Source: Lutibacter sp. | Lineage (GTDB): Bacteria > Bacteroidota > Bacteroidia > Flavobacteriales > Flavobacteriaceae | NCBI GenBank assembly: GCA_003516285.1 | Contig: DPCK01000053.1 | Span: forward strand, 7,882 to 14,369 | DNA length: 6,488 bases | Direction: 5' to 3' | Notes under the pieces: model-generated | What the model saw: only the letters and a program-made list of their open reading frames with translations | What the model was told of the DNA's origin: nothing | Database searches by the model: none | In this document: positions 1-6,188 of the stretch, one piece after another | Layout: every line of letters begins with the position of its first letter | Position numbering within the stretch: the stretch's first letter is position 1 | Program-made: the position numbers and the translations under genes

Positions 1-818
1 GTGGAAACTTCCCAGCCCCACAATATTCCTTTATCCGGCGTATCATAAACCCTGCGGGCTTTTCCGTTCAATACATCTATATAATTCGGATTTTCACTGT
101 CTTTTCTTTGGTAAGCGGCTTCAATATCATTGTCGATGGTCATCTGCAATAAATCGAACTCCTTATTGCTGTACATCATTTTTTCCGCAGCTTTGGCAAA
201 ATGTCCAACGCCACGTGCCTGTGAACTCCATAAACTTGGACCCGATCTGTCGGTTGCTTCCGGTACCAAAGAGGAATCATCTCCATCTATATAAAACAAA
301 TTAGGATTGGTACCTTTTTCAGGCTTGCGAACTTTCACAGCCTGACGCGCCAACAATTGCGAAATCTCCGTGTTCGGATTGTGCATGTCACCTGCAATAA
401 TGGCGTGTTCGGGACAAACGGATACGCAAGCCGGCTCCCGGCCAACATCTACCCTATGCGCACAATAATTGCATTTTGCCGCGGTATGTGTATCCGGATC
501 AATATACAAGGCGTCGTACGGACAAGCCTGCATACAAGATTTACAGCCAATGCAACGGTTGTTGTCGAAATCCACAATCCCATCTTCACGGGTGTAAAGC
601 GCCTGAACCGGACAAATTTCCACGCAAGGAGCGTCGGTGCAATGGTTGCAGCGCATCACGGAAAAAATTCTTCGCGTATTTGGAAATTCTCCTTTTTCAA
701 CCTGCTTCACGTAGGTTCTGTTTACTCCAATAGCCACATCATGTTCTGATTTACAGGCTGTTGTACAAGCGTGACAACCAATGCATTTGCGATTGTCTAT
801 GATAAAACCATACTTCAT
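1..818 (-). CDS. Four-cluster [4Fe-4S] subunit of a DMSO-reductase-family molybdoenzyme (NrfC/DmsB/PsrB type), 3' end outside window
   Basis: The reading frame is open from an ATG at 818 to the left edge, giving 272 residues without a stop. Sixteen cysteines form the four-cluster pattern of NrfC/DmsB/PsrB electron-transfer subunits: C12/15/18/22, C57/60/65/69, C89/92/95/99 and C116/119/131/135, the last in a CX2CX11CX3C arrangement. The start is chosen because the first cluster lies at the usual distance behind an opening MKYGFIIDNRKC. There is no Sec or Tat signal, as is common for subunits that ride with a partner. Such proteins pass electrons between a membrane quinol-oxidising subunit and a bis-MGD catalytic subunit; neither partner is visible, so the substrate (nitrate, polysulfide, DMSO, formate or other) cannot be named. 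Family members are usually about 190-225 residues, and this one is already longer, ending at the edge in a GILWGWEVS segment that resembles the approach to an NrfD-type membrane domain. GC in this gene is visibly higher than in the minus-strand run. The family call is secure; the exact enzyme is unknown. Confidence 0.9.
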   Translation of the reverse strand, partial: MKYGFIIDNRKCIGCHACTTACKSEHDVAIGVNRTYVKQVEKGEFPNTRRIFSVMRCNHCTDAPCVEICPVQALYTREDGIVDFDNNRCIGCKSCMQACPYDALYIDPDTHTAAKCNYCAHRVDVGREPACVSVCPEHAIIAGDMHNPNTEISQLLARQAVKVRKPEKGTNPNLFYIDGDDSSLVPEATDRSGPSLWSSQARGVGHFAKAAEKMMYSNKEFDLLQMTIDNDIEAAYQRKDSENPNYIDVLNGKARRVYDTPDKGILWGWEVS

Positions 819-844
819 ATTTTTGAAAATATTTTGAACTATAA

Positions 845-852
845 CAAATTTA
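845..852 (-). promoter_or_regulatory. Putative -7 box of the Fe-S subunit gene
   Basis: Read on the minus strand the bases are TAAATTTG, an exact match to the Bacteroidota -7 consensus TAnnTTTG. It lies 26 nt upstream of the start codon at 818, so transcription would begin near 839-841 with a leader of about 20 nt. No TTG is seen at the expected -33 position. Instead the palindrome at 874-887 sits there, which suits an activator-dependent promoter. This is a motif match only; the region is AT-rich, so chance matches are possible. Confidence 0.45.
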
Positions 853-873
853 ACGAATGTAAATATTAGTTTT

Positions 874-887
874 GTGATATTCATCAC
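874..887. promoter_or_regulatory. Crp/Fnr-family operator palindrome in the divergent promoter region
   Basis: The bases form a perfect inverted repeat, GTGAT-ATTC-ATCAC. With the flanking base on each side it reads TGTGA-N6-TCACG, close to the CRP consensus TGTGA-N6-TCACA, and it also has the FNR spacing (TTGAT-N4-ATCAA) with one changed base per half-site. Its centre, 880.5, lies about 40-41 bp upstream of the predicted transcription start of the Fe-S subunit gene, the classic position for class II activation. It lies roughly 76 bp upstream of the predicted moaD start, a possible class I position. A Crp/Fnr-type regulator sensing low oxygen or nitrogen oxides would fit the neighbouring molybdoenzyme. 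Which regulator binds is not shown by the sequence. Confidence 0.6.
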
Positions 888-944
888 GCAATTGATTATT
901 TAGATGTATTTTAAATGAATCGCCTTTTTTAGGCAGAAATAATT

Positions 945-952
945 TATTTTTG
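945..952 (+). promoter_or_regulatory. Putative -7 box of moaD-moaE
   Basis: The bases TATTTTTG match TAnnTTTG exactly and lie 14 nt before the moaD ATG. Transcription from here would start about 10 nt before the ATG, giving an unusually short leader. No good TTG -33 element is visible; a run of six T lies at 925-930. A second match, TAGTTTTG at 867-874, runs into the palindrome and would give a longer leader of roughly 85-90 nt. I cannot decide between them from sequence alone. Confidence 0.35.
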
Positions 953-966
953 CTGAAATTTAAGCC

Positions 967-1209
967 ATGAAAATTCAACTGTTATTTTTTGGAATTGCTA
1001 CAGATTTGGTAGGTGAAAATTCAATTTTTTACGAATTGAATTCGGAAGAAACTGTGCTGGCGTTAAAAAAGGAATTGCTGTTGAAGTATCCAAAATTAAA
1101 AAACATCGATGAATTTGCCATTGCCGTAAATGAGGAATATGCCGAAGATGATTTGGTTTTGAGAGAAAATGATGTGGTAGCAATCATTCCGCCGGTAAGC
1201 GGAGGATAA
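967..1209 (+). CDS. moaD: MoaD, sulfur-carrier small subunit of molybdopterin synthase
   Basis: This 80-residue protein has the size and ubiquitin-like pattern of MoaD. The decisive feature is the C-terminal PPVSGG, ending exactly in Gly-Gly. In this family MoeB adenylates the terminal glycine, which is then converted to a thiocarboxylate and delivers sulfur to cyclic pyranopterin monophosphate inside MoaE. The segment just before the tail (DLVLRENDVVAIIPP) also matches the conserved end of the family. MoaD and the related ThiS share the Gly-Gly tail, but the following moaE and the surrounding cofactor genes settle the choice. The ATG at 967 is the only start giving a normal N-terminus (MKIQLLFFG). 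No Shine-Dalgarno sequence precedes it, as is usual in Bacteroidota. It is the first gene of a two-gene unit divergent from the Fe-S subunit gene. Confidence 0.95.
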   Translation: MKIQLLFFGIATDLVGENSIFYELNSEETVLALKKELLLKYPKLKNIDEFAIAVNEEYAEDDLVLRENDVVAIIPPVSGG

Positions 1210-1246
1210 AGCCACCGGACCCCGAGAGGAAATTAAAAAATTAATT

Positions 1247-1669
1247 ATGAAAAACACCGCTGTTTTAATTACTTCGGAAAAATTAAAGGTTCAGGATTGT
1301 TATGATTTTGTGCAGGATGCTGCTTGTGGCGGCATTGCCTTATTTGTGGGCACTGTTCGGAATTCAACAAAAAATAAGGAGGTTTCTTTATTGGATTTCA
1401 GTTCATACGAACCAATGGCTTTGAAGGAAATGCAAAAAATTGCCGATTTGGCTTTGGCAAAGTTTCAAATCCATAAAATAGCCATTCATCATGCGGTTGG
1501 TGAATTGCAAATTGGTGATATTCCTGTGATTATCGCTGTTTCTTCCGCCCATAGAAAAGCGGCTTTTGAAGCCTGTGAATTTGCCATTGATACCTTAAAA
1601 GAAACAGTTCCAATCTGGAAAAAAGAGCATTTTAACGATGGCGAAGTTTGGGTGAATTCGCATCCATGA
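1247..1669 (+). CDS. moaE: MoaE, catalytic large subunit of molybdopterin synthase
   Basis: The 140-residue product has normal MoaE length and motifs: GGIALFVGTVRN at 28-39, SYEPMALKEM at 53-62, HHAVGELQIGD at 81-91, SAHRKAAFEAC at 100-110 and the catalytic PIWKKE at 122-127. R103 and K118/K125/K126 match the conserved substrate-binding and catalytic arginine and lysines of the family. MoaE forms a heterotetramer with two MoaD and inserts two sulfurs into cyclic pyranopterin monophosphate to give molybdopterin in the cytoplasm. It lies 37 nt behind moaD on the same strand and is very probably co-transcribed with it. The GAGAGGA at 1224-1230 is too far from the ATG (about 16 nt) to be a clear ribosome-binding site. 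The C-terminus is slightly short, ending at WVNSHP soon after the catalytic motif, but nothing essential seems missing. Confidence 0.97.
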   Translation: MKNTAVLITSEKLKVQDCYDFVQDAACGGIALFVGTVRNSTKNKEVSLLDFSSYEPMALKEMQKIADLALAKFQIHKIAIHHAVGELQIGDIPVIIAVSSAHRKAAFEACEFAIDTLKETVPIWKKEHFNDGEVWVNSHP

Positions 1670-1684
1670 TAATAAATAATTAAG

Positions 1685-1702
1685 ATTTAGAAATCTCTAA
1701 AT
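1685..1702. terminator. Weak hairpin between convergent moaE and the MutS-like gene
   Basis: The bases form a 7-bp perfect stem, ATTTAGA-AATC-TCTAAAT, in the gap where the two transcription units meet; its right arm contains the stop codon of the minus-strand gene. Symmetry and position suit a bidirectional terminator. However, the stem has only one GC pair and no long T tract follows on either strand, so it would be a weak one. I call it on position and symmetry only. Confidence 0.3.
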
Positions 1703-3466
1703 AATTTCCATTTTCTTCAACAAAAATGAGGCATTCATATTTTTACAAATACCTTCTTTCAGTTTGTAATCGAAAAACAATTCATCATCAATAATTTCCG
1801 CATCAAAATAATAGTTTTGAACTTCTGGCATTTCCTTTTCTATTTCACACAAACTTAAATCGTGCGTGGCGATAATTCCGGTCGATTTTGAACTGACTAA
1901 TTTCTGGACAAATTTTTTCGAGCCAATCGCCTTGTCCGTGCTGTTTGTCCCTTTTAAAATTTCATCCAAAATGATAAAATAATCTTCATTTTTAATTTCG
2001 TCAACAATAAATTTTAACCGTTTCAATTCAGAAAAGAAATACGATTCATTGCCAGCCAAAGAATCCGAAGTTCGCATACTGGTAATCAATTTAATGGGCG
2101 AATACTTAAATTCATCGGCACAAACCGGCAAACCCATATTTCCCATCACAATCGACAAAGAAACCGTTCTTAAAAAAGTGCTTTTACCGGCCATATTTGC
2201 GCCGGTAACAATGAAAAATTGCTGATTTTCAATGGTGAAATCATTGTCAACCCGCTGCAAATCTTTCAACAAAGGATGTCCTAAATTTTTAGCGGCAATC
2301 ACATTTTTATGTTGCACAATTTCGGGAAAAACATAATTTGGATGGTTAAAAGCAAAATTTGACAGGGAATTTTGCGCATCAAAAAAAGCAATCACATTGA
2401 TCCAATCCGACACTTTGGTTTTATAACTGTCCATCCATTTTTCCAGATTATGGGCCAATTTTAAATCGCGCAATAAAAAAGCATTTCCAAAAAAAGCGAT
2501 AATCAGGTTATTGCGTTGGTCGAAAGCGTCCAGTATTTTAGAAAATTTGTCGAAAATGACAGATGCTTTTTGGGATTCAGTTTGAATTTCTTGTTGCTTT
2601 TCCTTCAAAATTTGTGATTCAAACGAGGCTGTTTCAATTTCACCCAACAATTTATGGTATTGCTTAAAAGTGTCTTTGGCATTGCTCGCCTCTTTGTACA
2701 ATTCGTTGGCTTTATTGTAATAAACGCCAGAAATTCCCAATCCGACAAAAATCCAAAGTAACAAGATTTGGTCGGCAATCATTTGCATCGCAATTAGCAC
2801 AATGAACACCAATGTAATTATTGAAAAAAGCATTGGCAAAAATGACAAAAATTTAGGGAATACCGATTTATAATTTTGTATCCAATTCACTATTTCCTTT
2901 GCAGGATGTTCCACTTTCACCAAACTTGCCAAAGCAGAAAATTGCTGCCGCCATTTGGGTTTTTTGCTCAATTCCTGAATGCTTTGTTGCTTATTTACAA
3001 TGTTTAAAATATCGTTTTTCGTCAATAAATCAACAAACTCCTGTCGGCCTTCATTGGTGACTGTTCGATTGGTATATTGGAAAAAAGAACCTTTGCCGAA
3101 CAAATCAATGTCGTAACTAAAAGGATGCGCAGGATTTATAAATTCGATTCCGCCATTTAAGGAAAAATAATCCCTGTTTAATACGTTGATCTCCGTTTTA
3201 TTAATTTCAATTAAAGCTTTATTGAGATCGCTTTTGTATTGCAATTTGGAATGTTTGTTCAACAAATAAATGAACAAAATTGTGGCAATCACCACGATAT
3301 AAATCATCATTCTAGCATCGCCAAAAAAGAAATAAATGCCGGCAACGGCCGTTAAAAAAACGAGCAGGCGCAAGGAACTTGAAAGTGCCAATTGCTTTCT
3401 TAAACTTTTCTGTTCCTGCTCAAAGTGTTCTTTTTCTGCAGTATAAAATTCTAATGGTTGTTGCAT
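1697..3466 (-). CDS. Membrane-embedded MutS-like ATPase without mismatch-recognition domain
   Basis: The 589-residue product carries a complete MutS-type ATPase at its C-terminal end: Walker A GANMAGKST at 422-430, the TSMRTSDSLAGNESYFFSEL signature around 462-481, Walker B FIILDE at 497-502 followed by KGTNSTD at 505-511, and the ATHD histidine H535. A partly helical lever-like region (about 250-370) precedes it. Canonical MutS has about 850 residues and a mismatch-binding domain I with a Phe-X-Glu motif; both are absent. Instead the N-terminal half has two hydrophobic hairpins, about residues 33-49 with 53-70 and 207-228 with 231-249, which look like four membrane spans. The ATPase would then face the cytoplasm from the membrane. 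Automatic pipelines often label such proteins 'DNA mismatch repair protein MutS', but a repair role is not supported by the architecture. Its ATG follows the moeB stop codon directly (TAAATG), so it is the last gene of the run and probably translationally coupled. Function unknown. Confidence 0.88.
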   Translation of the reverse strand: MQQPLEFYTAEKEHFEQEQKSLRKQLALSSSLRLLVFLTAVAGIYFFFGDARMMIYIVVIATILFIYLLNKHSKLQYKSDLNKALIEINKTEINVLNRDYFSLNGGIEFINPAHPFSYDIDLFGKGSFFQYTNRTVTNEGRQEFVDLLTKNDILNIVNKQQSIQELSKKPKWRQQFSALASLVKVEHPAKEIVNWIQNYKSVFPKFLSFLPMLFSIITLVFIVLIAMQMIADQILLLWIFVGLGISGVYYNKANELYKEASNAKDTFKQYHKLLGEIETASFESQILKEKQQEIQTESQKASVIFDKFSKILDAFDQRNNLIIAFFGNAFLLRDLKLAHNLEKWMDSYKTKVSDWINVIAFFDAQNSLSNFAFNHPNYVFPEIVQHKNVIAAKNLGHPLLKDLQRVDNDFTIENQQFFIVTGANMAGKSTFLRTVSLSIVMGNMGLPVCADEFKYSPIKLITSMRTSDSLAGNESYFFSELKRLKFIVDEIKNEDYFIILDEILKGTNSTDKAIGSKKFVQKLVSSKSTGIIATHDLSLCEIEKEMPEVQNYYFDAEIIDDELFFDYKLKEGICKNMNASFLLKKMEII

Positions 3467-4546
3467 TTAATAATTTATGATGCCTTCAGACAAACTAACG
3501 ACTGAAAGCAATGGATATTTTTCTTTTAGTTTTAAAGTAATTTCATAGCTGGTAATTCCCTTTTTGCAAACAATTACGTAATGTTTTTTAAAATTTGGTT
3601 GAAAATTTTCAACATCAAAAGCATTGTATGGCATTTTTTGATGCACTTTGAATGGCAAAAATTCATCTGAATTGTTAAGTACACTCACAATTTCTAAAGT
3701 TGAATCGTCAATTTTTTCTTTTAATTCAGAAGCAGAAATCAGCAAAGAAGGATCTTGATTTTCGCAGGTTTCAGCAAGATAATTTGATTTTTGAAAAATA
3801 GATTTTATGTCTAAAGCGTTGTTTTTCTTCAGCTTCATTTTGAATTGCGAATTCTCCAACGCATTGTAAATCAGCAATTGGTTTGTCAGCAATTTACCCG
3901 TTTTGGTGATTAATTTGATTACTTCATTTGTCTGTAAAAGCGCAATCATCCCAACTATTGGATTCATCGTTCCGGCTTCTTCGCAGTTGGGAATATCGGT
4001 GGCGATTTTGGGGAATGCATCCCGTAAATTGCAGCTATAATTTCCATCTTCACCCAACACATTAAAGGTCGCCGTATAGCCGTCGAATTTGTATAAAGAG
4101 CCGTAAACCAAAGGTTTTTTCGCCAAAACACAAGCATCATTTATCAAATATTTCACGGGCAAATTATCGGTTCCGTCAACCACCACATCAAAGCCTGAAA
4201 TCAATGCCAAGATGGAATTTTTTGTGACTGCTTCATTGGTAACAGAAACTTTGGTGAAAGGCGTTCTTTTCTTTATTTCATTGGCGAGTACTTCCACTTT
4301 TGGCTGATGAATATCTTCCGTTTTATAAAAAACCTGACGGTGCAAATTAGAAACCGAAACCGAGTCGAAATCCACCAAATGAAGCGCTCCAACACCGCTT
4401 GCCGCCAAATAAACGGCAACCAGACTTCCTAGTCCGCCACAGCCAATCACCAACACTTTTGCCTGTTGCAACAGTGCTTGTTTGGCTTCACCAATTTCCG
4501 GCAAGGTTGTCTGACGCAAAAAATAGGTTTCTTTATTGAAATTCAT
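3467..4546 (-). CDS. moeB: MoeB-type MoaD-adenylating enzyme with C-terminal rhodanese-like domain
   Basis: Residues 1-245 form a HesA/MoeB/ThiF adenylation domain: nucleotide loop GCGGLGS at 35-41, VDFD at 58-61, SNLHRQ at 66-71, K83 and the metal-site VDGTDN at 123-128. This domain adenylates the Gly-Gly end of MoaD. Residues about 265-359 resemble a rhodanese domain with active loop CKKGITS at 327-333, so the same protein may also supply the sulfur, as in MOCS3/Uba4 and mycobacterial MoeBR; E. coli MoeB (about 249 residues) lacks this part. The rhodanese domain is diverged before the loop, with no clear D-x-R or GHIPGA segment. The zinc site is also degenerate: C172 remains but its CXXC partner is arginine (R175), and the second CXXC near residue 245 is absent. 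C188 lies where E. coli MoeB has a cysteine (C187). A ThiS-activating role is possible, but the neighbours argue for MoaD. It starts 17 nt after mobA and ends directly at the MutS-like start. Confidence 0.88.
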   Translation of the reverse strand: MNFNKETYFLRQTTLPEIGEAKQALLQQAKVLVIGCGGLGSLVAVYLAASGVGALHLVDFDSVSVSNLHRQVFYKTEDIHQPKVEVLANEIKKRTPFTKVSVTNEAVTKNSILALISGFDVVVDGTDNLPVKYLINDACVLAKKPLVYGSLYKFDGYTATFNVLGEDGNYSCNLRDAFPKIATDIPNCEEAGTMNPIVGMIALLQTNEVIKLITKTGKLLTNQLLIYNALENSQFKMKLKKNNALDIKSIFQKSNYLAETCENQDPSLLISASELKEKIDDSTLEIVSVLNNSDEFLPFKVHQKMPYNAFDVENFQPNFKKHYVIVCKKGITSYEITLKLKEKYPLLSVVSLSEGIINY

Positions 4547-4563
4547 CGTATGTTAAAATGGAT

Positions 4564-5679
4564 TTATTCCTCGTTTATTTCTTTGTGGGCCGCCTTAAAT
4601 TCTTCTGGTGTATTGATGTTTCTGATGAAATCATCATCAATCTCAACAATTTCTATATCCGAATTTAGCAAAACTTTCCGCGGACAAGAATAGCCCTGGG
4701 CCAAATAATTGAGCAATAAGGTATAACTTTTTGGCTCCCAAATGGTAATTAATGGCTCCGGAAACTGACTGTTTTTTCCTTTTATGGCAGTCGCCACTTT
4801 TGACGGATTTCTGTGTTTCAGCAACAACTTGATGACTTCATCATTTACAAAAGGCAAGTCGGTTGCCAAAACCAGCCAAGCAACATCCGGATTTTCCTGA
4901 AACGCTGAACAAATGGCGCCAAACGGCCCCAAACCAAAAAATTTGTCGGTGATTTTGTTTTCGATTCCTATTTCCTGGTCTTCTCTAACAGACAAATAAG
5001 TTTTTAAATGGTTTTTTTCCAACAATTCAATGGCCACATCGCGCTGATTTTTACCATAAAAGTTAAGCGTGCCCTTGTCGGTTCCCATTCTGGTGCTTTT
5101 ACCGCCGGCCAAAACCAATCCTTGAATGGGCGCTATCTTTTCCTTTATTAAATTTTCAATATGTTTTGAAATTTTGTCGATTTCAGATATATGATAACAC
5201 AGTAAGTTTTTTATCTGTGGATTTTTTTCTTCCAAAAAATCGAAATATTTGGTGTCATCGGTTAATTTGATGACAAACTGAATGTTGTTCAACTGACCCA
5301 GTCTTTTCAAAACAGAAGCTTCTTTTTCCTGGTCTAAAATCAGAATTTGTTTGGCACCTTCAAAATGATTTCCGTTGATGAACACCAAATCGCTCTGAGA
5401 AAATTGCACACGCTGATTGAATTTGTTTAACCCAAATTTTTGAGAAACATTAAGTGTTCCATTGGCATTAAAAGTAAAAAAATCAAAATTTTTCTCTTCA
5501 ATTTCTTCATTGTGTGAAGCGTCCAGATAGGCCAATTTATACATTTCCAATTTTTCGGAAACCTGCTGAACCAAATTTGAAATAACGCCGCATTTTATAC
5601 CCACAATGGCAATTTCATTCGGTGCGAAATTGTCGTTGTCCCTTAATTTAAGTTTTGTGTGTTTTTGATGCTTACTCAT
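4564..5679 (-). CDS. mobA: Molybdenum cofactor guanylyltransferase MobA with degenerate MobB-like N-terminal domain
   Basis: Residues about 185-371 are a MobA-type nucleotidyltransferase: LAGGKSTRMGTDK at 190-202 (GTP binding), LGPFGAI at 250-256, LATDLPF at 271-277 with the metal-binding D274, and NINTPEE at 354-360. MobA joins GMP to molybdopterin to make the guanine dinucleotide cofactor, which fits the DMSO-reductase-type Fe-S subunit nearby. MobA alone is about 190-200 residues. The extra 180 N-terminal residues have the outline of MobB, a GTP-binding helper: a strand plus loop AIVGIKCGVISNL at 24-36, YLDASHN at 51-57 and DLVFINGNHFEGAK at 97-110 in place of the usual DLVLVEG stretch. 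The P-loop GKT/S is missing, so GTP binding there is unlikely. Its ATG lies inside the moaC end (shared ATGAGTAA, 8-nt overlap), which points to coupled translation and settles the start. MobA activity is well supported; the MobB origin of the N-terminal part is inference. Confidence 0.88.
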   Translation of the reverse strand: MSKHQKHTKLKLRDNDNFAPNEIAIVGIKCGVISNLVQQVSEKLEMYKLAYLDASHNEEIEEKNFDFFTFNANGTLNVSQKFGLNKFNQRVQFSQSDLVFINGNHFEGAKQILILDQEKEASVLKRLGQLNNIQFVIKLTDDTKYFDFLEEKNPQIKNLLCYHISEIDKISKHIENLIKEKIAPIQGLVLAGGKSTRMGTDKGTLNFYGKNQRDVAIELLEKNHLKTYLSVREDQEIGIENKITDKFFGLGPFGAICSAFQENPDVAWLVLATDLPFVNDEVIKLLLKHRNPSKVATAIKGKNSQFPEPLITIWEPKSYTLLLNYLAQGYSCPRKVLLNSDIEIVEIDDDFIRNINTPEEFKAAHKEINEE

Positions 5680-6151
5680 TTTTTATATCACTTTTTCCGC
5701 CGGATTTCTTTACCAGTTTCACTTCTTTTATCACCATTTTTTGAGAAATGGATTTGCACATATCATAAACGGTGAGTGCAGCAATAGTCGCGCCAGTTAA
5801 CGCTTCCATTTCAACACCGGTTTTTCCTTCCATCGAAACAGTGCATAAAATCTCAATATTTTCCCTGTCGGTAATTTCAATGTCAATATCGATGCCGTTA
5901 ATTAACAAGGGATGACACATTGGAATCAGTTCCGAAGTTTTTTTAACTGCTTGAATTCCGGCAATAATCGCAGTTTGGAAAACCGGGCCTTTTTTAGTGA
6001 TCAATTCTTTATCTTCAAAATGCGCAATAATTTCGGCGCCTAAAAACATGACGGCTTTTGCGGTTGCCGCTCGGTTGGTGACTTTTTTATCACCAACATC
6101 AACCATTTTTGGCTGATTTTTTTTATTGATATGAGAAAATTTATTTTCCAT
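5672..6151 (-). CDS. moaC: MoaC, cyclic pyranopterin monophosphate synthase
   Basis: From the ATG at 6151 the product is 159 residues, the normal MoaC length. It opens FSHINKKNQPKMVDV as the family does, followed by TKKGPVFQTA at 52-61, PMCHPL at 77-82, EMEALTGAT at 114-122 and YDMCKS at 129-134, and ends in the typical KSGGKS. H80, D130 and K133 correspond to catalytic residues of E. coli MoaC (H77, D128, K131), so an active enzyme is expected. MoaC works after the radical-SAM enzyme MoaA, converting the cyclised GTP intermediate to cyclic pyranopterin monophosphate. A longer frame from a TTG at 6181 would add ten residues not conserved in the family, so the ATG is preferred. It lies 37 nt behind moeA and overlaps mobA by 8 nt. 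MoaA is not in the window. Confidence 0.96.
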   Translation of the reverse strand: MENKFSHINKKNQPKMVDVGDKKVTNRAATAKAVMFLGAEIIAHFEDKELITKKGPVFQTAIIAGIQAVKKTSELIPMCHPLLINGIDIDIEITDRENIEILCTVSMEGKTGVEMEALTGATIAALTVYDMCKSISQKMVIKEVKLVKKSGGKSDIKNE

Positions 6152-6188
6152 AAGTGAAAGATTGCTTTGCTGCCTAGGCAATGGCGGA

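Noticed and set aside
357..749. Plus-strand open frames at 357-749 and 476-733
   Set aside because: They lie opposite the four-cluster Fe-S gene, whose sixteen ordered cysteines prove the minus-strand frame; their products have no recognisable features.
922..934. GCCT-T5-AGGC hairpin in the divergent region as a terminator or riboswitch
   Set aside because: A four-base stem is too short, and nothing around it resembles a molybdenum cofactor riboswitch.
998..1183. Minus-strand open frame inside moaD
   Set aside because: It is an antisense shadow of moaD, whose Gly-Gly tail and family match are clear.
1201..1205. GGAGG as ribosome-binding site for moaE
   Set aside because: It is formed by the two terminal glycine codons of moaD and lies more than 40 nt before the moaE ATG.
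1697..3466. MutS-like gene as a mismatch-repair or anti-phage gene
   Set aside because: There is no mismatch-recognition domain, no nuclease or Smr domain, and no defence gene nearby; nothing in the sequence supports either role.
4466..4693. Plus-strand open frame across the moeB/mobA junction
   Set aside because: It is antisense to the N-terminus of moeB and the C-terminus of mobA, both with conserved motifs in the minus frame.
6152..6181. Longer moaC start at TTG 6181
   Set aside because: The added ten residues are not typical of MoaC, and the ATG at 6151 gives the standard length and N-terminus.
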